Shown: positions 59,829-64,000 of the stretch, piece after piece
Numbering within the stretch: the stretch's first letter is position 1
How the letters are laid out: every line of letters begins with the position of its first letter
Origin: Anomalospiza imberbis
Taxonomy: Eukaryota > Chordata > Aves > Passeriformes > Viduidae
Assembly (NCBI RefSeq): GCF_031753505.1
Contig: NC_089683.1
Coordinates: 10,661,831-10,725,830 of the forward strand
Direction: 5' to 3'
DNA: 64,000 bases
Program-made: the position numbers and the translations under genes
Notes under the pieces: generated by a model
The model's input: only the letters and a program-made list of their open reading frames with translations
The model's database searches: none
What the model was told of the DNA's origin: nothing

Positions 59829-61560
59829 GTATCACTAATCCCTATAAAAGAGCAAAATCCACCAAACATATTAATTTGCATATGGGAAGATTGCCTTTGA
59901 TTTACCTGGATTAAGAGAGAGTTTTGGAAATACAATTATTAACAGAAGTAATAATGTAATATGCCAAGACTTATACCCTCAAAATCAGCATTACAGATAG
60001 TCATGCAATAACAGCAGTGTAATTAGATCCTGAAATTTTGCTGTCAGCCCTAAAGGAGTAAGAAGCTACCCCTAGTATTGTATATATCTTATACTTTAAG
60101 CAGAAATATGCAATGTAGAGTACGTCTGCATTTCAGCTGACCCTGTTGGCATTACAAATCACCAGCTGCTTCCTTTCAAAATCACAAGATTAAAAAAAAA
60201 TCATAAATCTGGAATTCTTTAGATTCACCTTCTGTCATCAGGGGTGTTAGCTTTGAAGTCTTCAGGAGTTTCTTCAAGCTTGATATACCCTTTTTAAAAA
60301 GAGAAAACTAACATTCCTATATAGTACTAAGCTGAAAAGTGATTAAAAATCAAATACAGAAACCACCACAACCTGTTGCTTGAGGAAATGAAAACTGTGA
60401 GGGTCCCCAGTGCTAACTCACTACTCCTCTAGTGTGTTTCATTTGTATAGCTGCATATTTATATTTGCCATATAACTTCATTAACTCAGATGGGAAAATA
60501 CCCAAGAATATTTTGCAGTGTTCTCCACCAAGTTCTGGACTAATTAATTGTGTCTCTTTTCATGTTTTTGCATGTCCTTCAAGCAGTACTGATGAACTTT
60601 CACCTCAGACATTGTTTTCTGGGGAAAGTTAAAATATGATTTGCTTTTACTTGCACATTCCTACTAGGAATAGGCTGTTGCCTGCAATTCAGATGACATG
60701 GCAGCTCTGAGTTTCCCAGATGTCTTGATCTTGCTTATCTGTTTTATCACCTTAAGCATCTTCTGTAATCATGGCTGATATCTGCATATCAGCAAATACA
60801 GAAACTTACTTTGGGTCAATTAATGTGGCCATAAAATTGCCAGATGGGTAAATGCAGCTCTTCTCTTGTTGTGCAGGCAGGCACTTGTCCAAGCTGGGAA
60901 GGGATCTAACCACACCCTGTGGAGCTGGGGTTGTGCATACATGCAAAACTACTTTTGTGGATGCGACTGCAGAGAATTTACAGCTGAAACCCCGGGGAAA
61001 CAGAGGTGGGGTGTGCCCACTGTGTTTCTCATGGCAATAACAGGCACAGCTTCCAACTTGGCAGTTCATCTCAGTCTGAGTTTCAAATATTCACCAGAGG
61101 AACTAGTGGAGATTAGCTTTCAAAGTTAGGTCAGGAAAGTAATTCACAGTCTTAATGCTCTTGAACACAACCTGTTCCTGTCCTGTACTTACACCACTGG
61201 GTAGATGGGTGTTTTGAGGAGGAGAGGTGGAATGAAATATGAATATCTTCAGAAGGTATTAATGCAAAAGCATACATGTGTAAATGTCTCCAGGTATTAC
61301 CTTACAAACTTTTACTGCTCTGGTTAAGAGTAATTTTCACAGAAGTTCTCTGCTGCAAGAATTGCAAAATTTGTCACTGTTCTCCTTATTTTCAAAATTA
61401 GAGACTAACAATATTTTATGTATTCACTGACTGTTTCTACCCAAAGGTAATGGATTTACCTTTATCAACCTGCTTGTTGACATAGTGAGTACTGAAATAA
61501 AAATGAATGTATTTTTGTGCACCTCTCACTTGTTCAAAGTATACTGTTTTACCTCCAAAA
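59829..61560. other. Non-coding unique sequence
   Basis: 60850-61130 is moderately GC-rich with three mutually overlapping frames of 62-87 codons on both strands, none recognisable. Confidence 0.5.
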
Positions 61561-61670
61561 TATATAAAATTACTGCACATGTATATATATTTTCTATGCA
61601 TCCATAACTATACATAATAAAATTATGTATATTAAAAATTATATTAGTTTTATAGTTTATTTTTAAGGAT
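61561..61670. repeat. AT-rich low-complexity stretch
   Basis: Irregular TATA/ATAT words with little G or C. Confidence 0.7.
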
Positions 61671-62047
61671 AAACTAGTCAGCTGTACCTGCAAGTTTGTC
61701 TAAACAACATTATAAAAAAAAGAGGAAGTGTTAAACACAAGAAGGTTTGATCAGAGAACTCTTTCTGTCATGATCTGTACCTTGAGCTGTAACTGCTCTG
61801 AATATTGATGTCTACTTCTTTCTCTACTTATAATAAAACTCATAAGAATATATTTACACTTTTGGTACGGTGTTTTACTTGAAAACATGGATTGTCATGT
61901 TTTTCCTGTGTCTATTTTCTGTACCTTTCAGTGGAGGCGATAACTAAAGTAGCTTTGTACCTTATATTCATTCTTTAAAGGGAGAGAAATTTTTCTCCCC
62001 TCCACTCATATTTGTAAAAGGGAGTTAACTTTTTTAACTGACCTTGA
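61671..62047. other. Non-coding unique sequence
   Basis: Nothing recognised. Confidence 0.5.
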
Positions 62048-62115
62048 CTAAATTGAAGTGGATTTCAGCTACACTGGGTTACTGGTGTAGAACTTGCATG
62101 GGATCAGATCCCACT
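62048..62115 (+). mobile_element. Possible ancient amniote repeat remnant
   Basis: AATTGAAGTGGATTTCAGCT followed by ACACTGGGTTACTGGTGTAG and GGGATCAGATCCC recalls the same kind of old repeat tail as at 3444-3505 (tgaagt...ttacact...gagatcagaatc). Very diverged. Confidence 0.28.
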
Positions 62116-63100
62116 GTTTTAGAATTGATGGGAACAAAACCAGGTTTACAGTGTAGAGAGCTTTTATTAAATTTTGGTTTAGTAGAAGGTATGGAAAGAA
62201 TATAGTTTCTTCTTAAAATGATTTATTTAAATTGGTAGACTAGAATTATGCTTAAAACCAAGTGTCTAAATGCACCTGTTTAAGTCAGCTTCTTGTTCTC
62301 TCAGGTATTTAGGCATTGAATTTTCCCCATTAGCAGCATGATTGACACTGTGGTCCTTACAATAACACATGATTATAGGTCTGAAAATAGCAATTACATA
62401 AAATGGAAACCAGATGTTGCATGGAATTTGACTCTCTTGGTTTCTCAGTGAAGTAGATGAATTTGTAAAGCAGAAAACCACAATCATTATTCAGATGGAT
62501 TGTACATGAATTAATGACACAATATCTAAATCATATATGGTTGAAAATAATGATTAACTTCAGCTATAAAGATAAGCTAATGGAAAACAGATTTTTTAAA
62601 GAAAAAATCAAGGACATGCTCTTTTCAATATACTTTATCTTTGCAGTAATAACAAAACCAGACCTACTTTAACATTTCTTTATCCCTTAGATATCAAGGA
62701 TTTAAATTAAAAATAAACTCTTCACAACTTTTAACCTCAGGGAATGAAGTAAACAATCATTTATATTTTTTTTTTATTAAAGCTTTACCTTTTCAAGCCG
62801 GAGCAAATTTGATCAAATCACCTCTCCTTAATGATTGTGTTCAGTGAACAAACCTCAGCAAATGCTCAGGTTGTGCCTGCACAAGTGTGTAGTGATGCTC
62901 AGTCCACAAAGCCAAATTCACAGCAGAGTCTGTCACTTTGGCAGACTGGAAGAGCAACCCCTCAGAATTTTAATGCACTCATAACAATGAATATCAACCC
63001 TTGGTTAACAACATCCTAAGTGGTTAAGTTTATGAAAGTCCTTGCACATCATTTTCACTATCATGTATTCTCAATGACATCATCATTGTAAAATTAGGAA
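62116..63100. other. Non-coding unique sequence
   Basis: No supported gene or repeat apart from a T-run near 62766-62776. Confidence 0.5.
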
Positions 63101-63306
63101 CTTTCTTTCTCTCTTTCCTGCAGATGTGGAAGTTTGAAATTGCATTCCATAGTCCTGTGCCACATTTCATCAGCGTTTTTCCTTTGCTTTCTCCAAAGAC
63201 TGGCCACATGTGGTGTGTAGATTGCTGGTGCTGTTTGGGATCTCATATCAAATACTGCTACCTAATCCCAGGCGGCCTCGGCGGGCCCACACCTGCAGCT
63301 GATTGA
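63101..63306 (+). other. Splice-acceptor-like site plus open frame (weak exon candidate)
   Basis: An unusually good acceptor (63101-63123, unbroken pyrimidines then TGCAG) directly precedes ATG at 63124, which opens a 60-codon frame to a TGA at 63304-63306. The translation (MWKFEIAFHSPVPHFISVF at its start) is not recognised and no donor follows. The end of this stretch (63270-63300) is CpG-rich. It could be a terminal exon of a coding or non-coding transcript, or chance. Confidence 0.15.
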
Positions 63307-63641
63307 ATCCTCCCGGAGTACAAAGCCCTGATTTACAGCATCAAGGATACAGGGCCTGGTTGCAGCTGGGCTCCAGCAGGAAAAGGAAGTTGTTCATCAT
63401 CTTGTGTGCATTTCATTAACAATAGTGTACCCGATATGTAGCTTATACAATAATTTCAAATCACTGACAGAGAGCATTATGGTGTTTGGCATTAGGAGGA
63501 AAAATACTTCAGGATGGGCAAATTAAATGTGAGCGTGAGGTTTTCATGTGACCCAGTGAAGGTCCACATGCTGATTTACACTGGGAGGGCTAATCTTGAA
63601 ATATTTTTGTTCCTTAACTTTATCCCATTTCTTTCCTCTAG
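63307..63641. other. Unique sequence, possibly a conserved non-coding element
   Basis: A motif-dense stretch without simple repeats. By composition it resembles conserved regulatory DNA, but conservation cannot be seen from one sequence. Confidence 0.25.
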
Positions 63642-63679
63642 TTTGATGAGCAGACTGATCCAGCACTGTGAGCCTCAGC
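63642..63679 (+). other. Possible 38-nt exon (weak)
   Basis: Acceptor CCCATTTCTTTCCTCTAG (63624-63641) and donor C|GTAAGA (63680-63685) bracket 38 nt. One frame is open through both edges (LMSRLIQHCEPQ). Both splice contexts are good, but nothing else supports transcription. Confidence 0.15.
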
Positions 63680-64000
63680 GTAAGAGCATGGGGGAAAGCT
63701 GCCTCGTGTTATAGCCCCTTCAGAAGAAAAGGCCTGTAAAAAGAGTACTGAAGGAAGGGATGATCATGGCTACAAACCTATTGCCTTTAAAAACAAGAAA
63801 CTCGTGGTTCAGAAATGAGCCGTGAGATAAATTCTGCCACAGTCTTGCTGAGCCATGAAGGGATAAATGTAATTGAATTTTCATACCTGTATCAGTTAGA
63901 TGTACAGCTGTGGGAGGAAAGGGGGACAATTGGGATGATGTTCTTCAAGCTTGGGTTTTCTACCATTTCAGTATCTACTATCCTATGGATTTAAAAAAGG
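63680..64000. other. Non-coding unique sequence to window end
   Basis: No supported feature. Confidence 0.5.

Noticed and set aside
1..64000. CRISPR array, operon, phage or plasmid system
   Set aside because: No regularly spaced repeats of the right size, no ribosome-binding-site/ORF organisation, and abundant vertebrate (avian) retroelements.

Overview
This window looks like AT-rich, gene-poor nuclear DNA from a bird. The evidence is the repeat content. There are three clear and two weaker CR1 LINE fragments in both orientations, an LTR of a type widespread in avian genomes (17677-18212), a second LTR-like block (32111-32617), and degraded MIR/CORE-SINE-like and other old amniote repeats. 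The long A/C-only low-complexity tracts would fit a songbird, but I cannot fix the species. There are no operons, ribosome binding sites or phage- or plasmid-like genes.

I find no protein-coding gene that I can support. The longest open frame is about 154 codons. By my rough estimate that is about what chance gives in 64 kb of this composition on two strands, and none of the longer frames shows a domain I recognise. The window is best read as intergenic DNA or the inside of a very large intron. A few short stretches have good splice-site contexts (27526-27558, 31444-31676, 59798-59828, 63101-63306, 63642-63679). They are listed as weak exon candidates only.

Layout: 1-13 kb is unique sequence with a CpG-rich patch (369-460), an AT palindrome (2257-2312), a perfect hairpin (10130-10162) and an A/C tract (11665-11815). 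13-20 kb holds a CR1 fragment, a MIR-like remnant, the minus-strand LTR and a small direct-repeat cluster. 20-31 kb is mostly unique, with a 33-base A tract and a homopurine pentanucleotide array. 31-36 kb is the mobile-element-rich core: an LTR with a tandemly duplicated U3-like segment, an abutting CR1, two old amniote repeats and a 400 bp minus-strand CR1. 36-50 kb is largely unique, with one old repeat, one hairpin and a CR1 3' end. 50-55 kb contains the most unusual feature, a gapless 132 bp segment present twice in inverted orientation at about 95% identity, 3.7 kb apart, followed by a MIR-like SINE. 55-64 kb is unique apart from a doubtful old CR1, and its right edge (63.1-63.7 kb) combines splice-like signals with a CpG-rich patch.

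No clear new biological system is visible. The observations worth following are structural (the inverted duplication, the LTR enhancer-like duplication, perfect hairpins, a triplex-prone array) and a few possible small exons. Repeat names rest on remembered consensus features, not on a database search.
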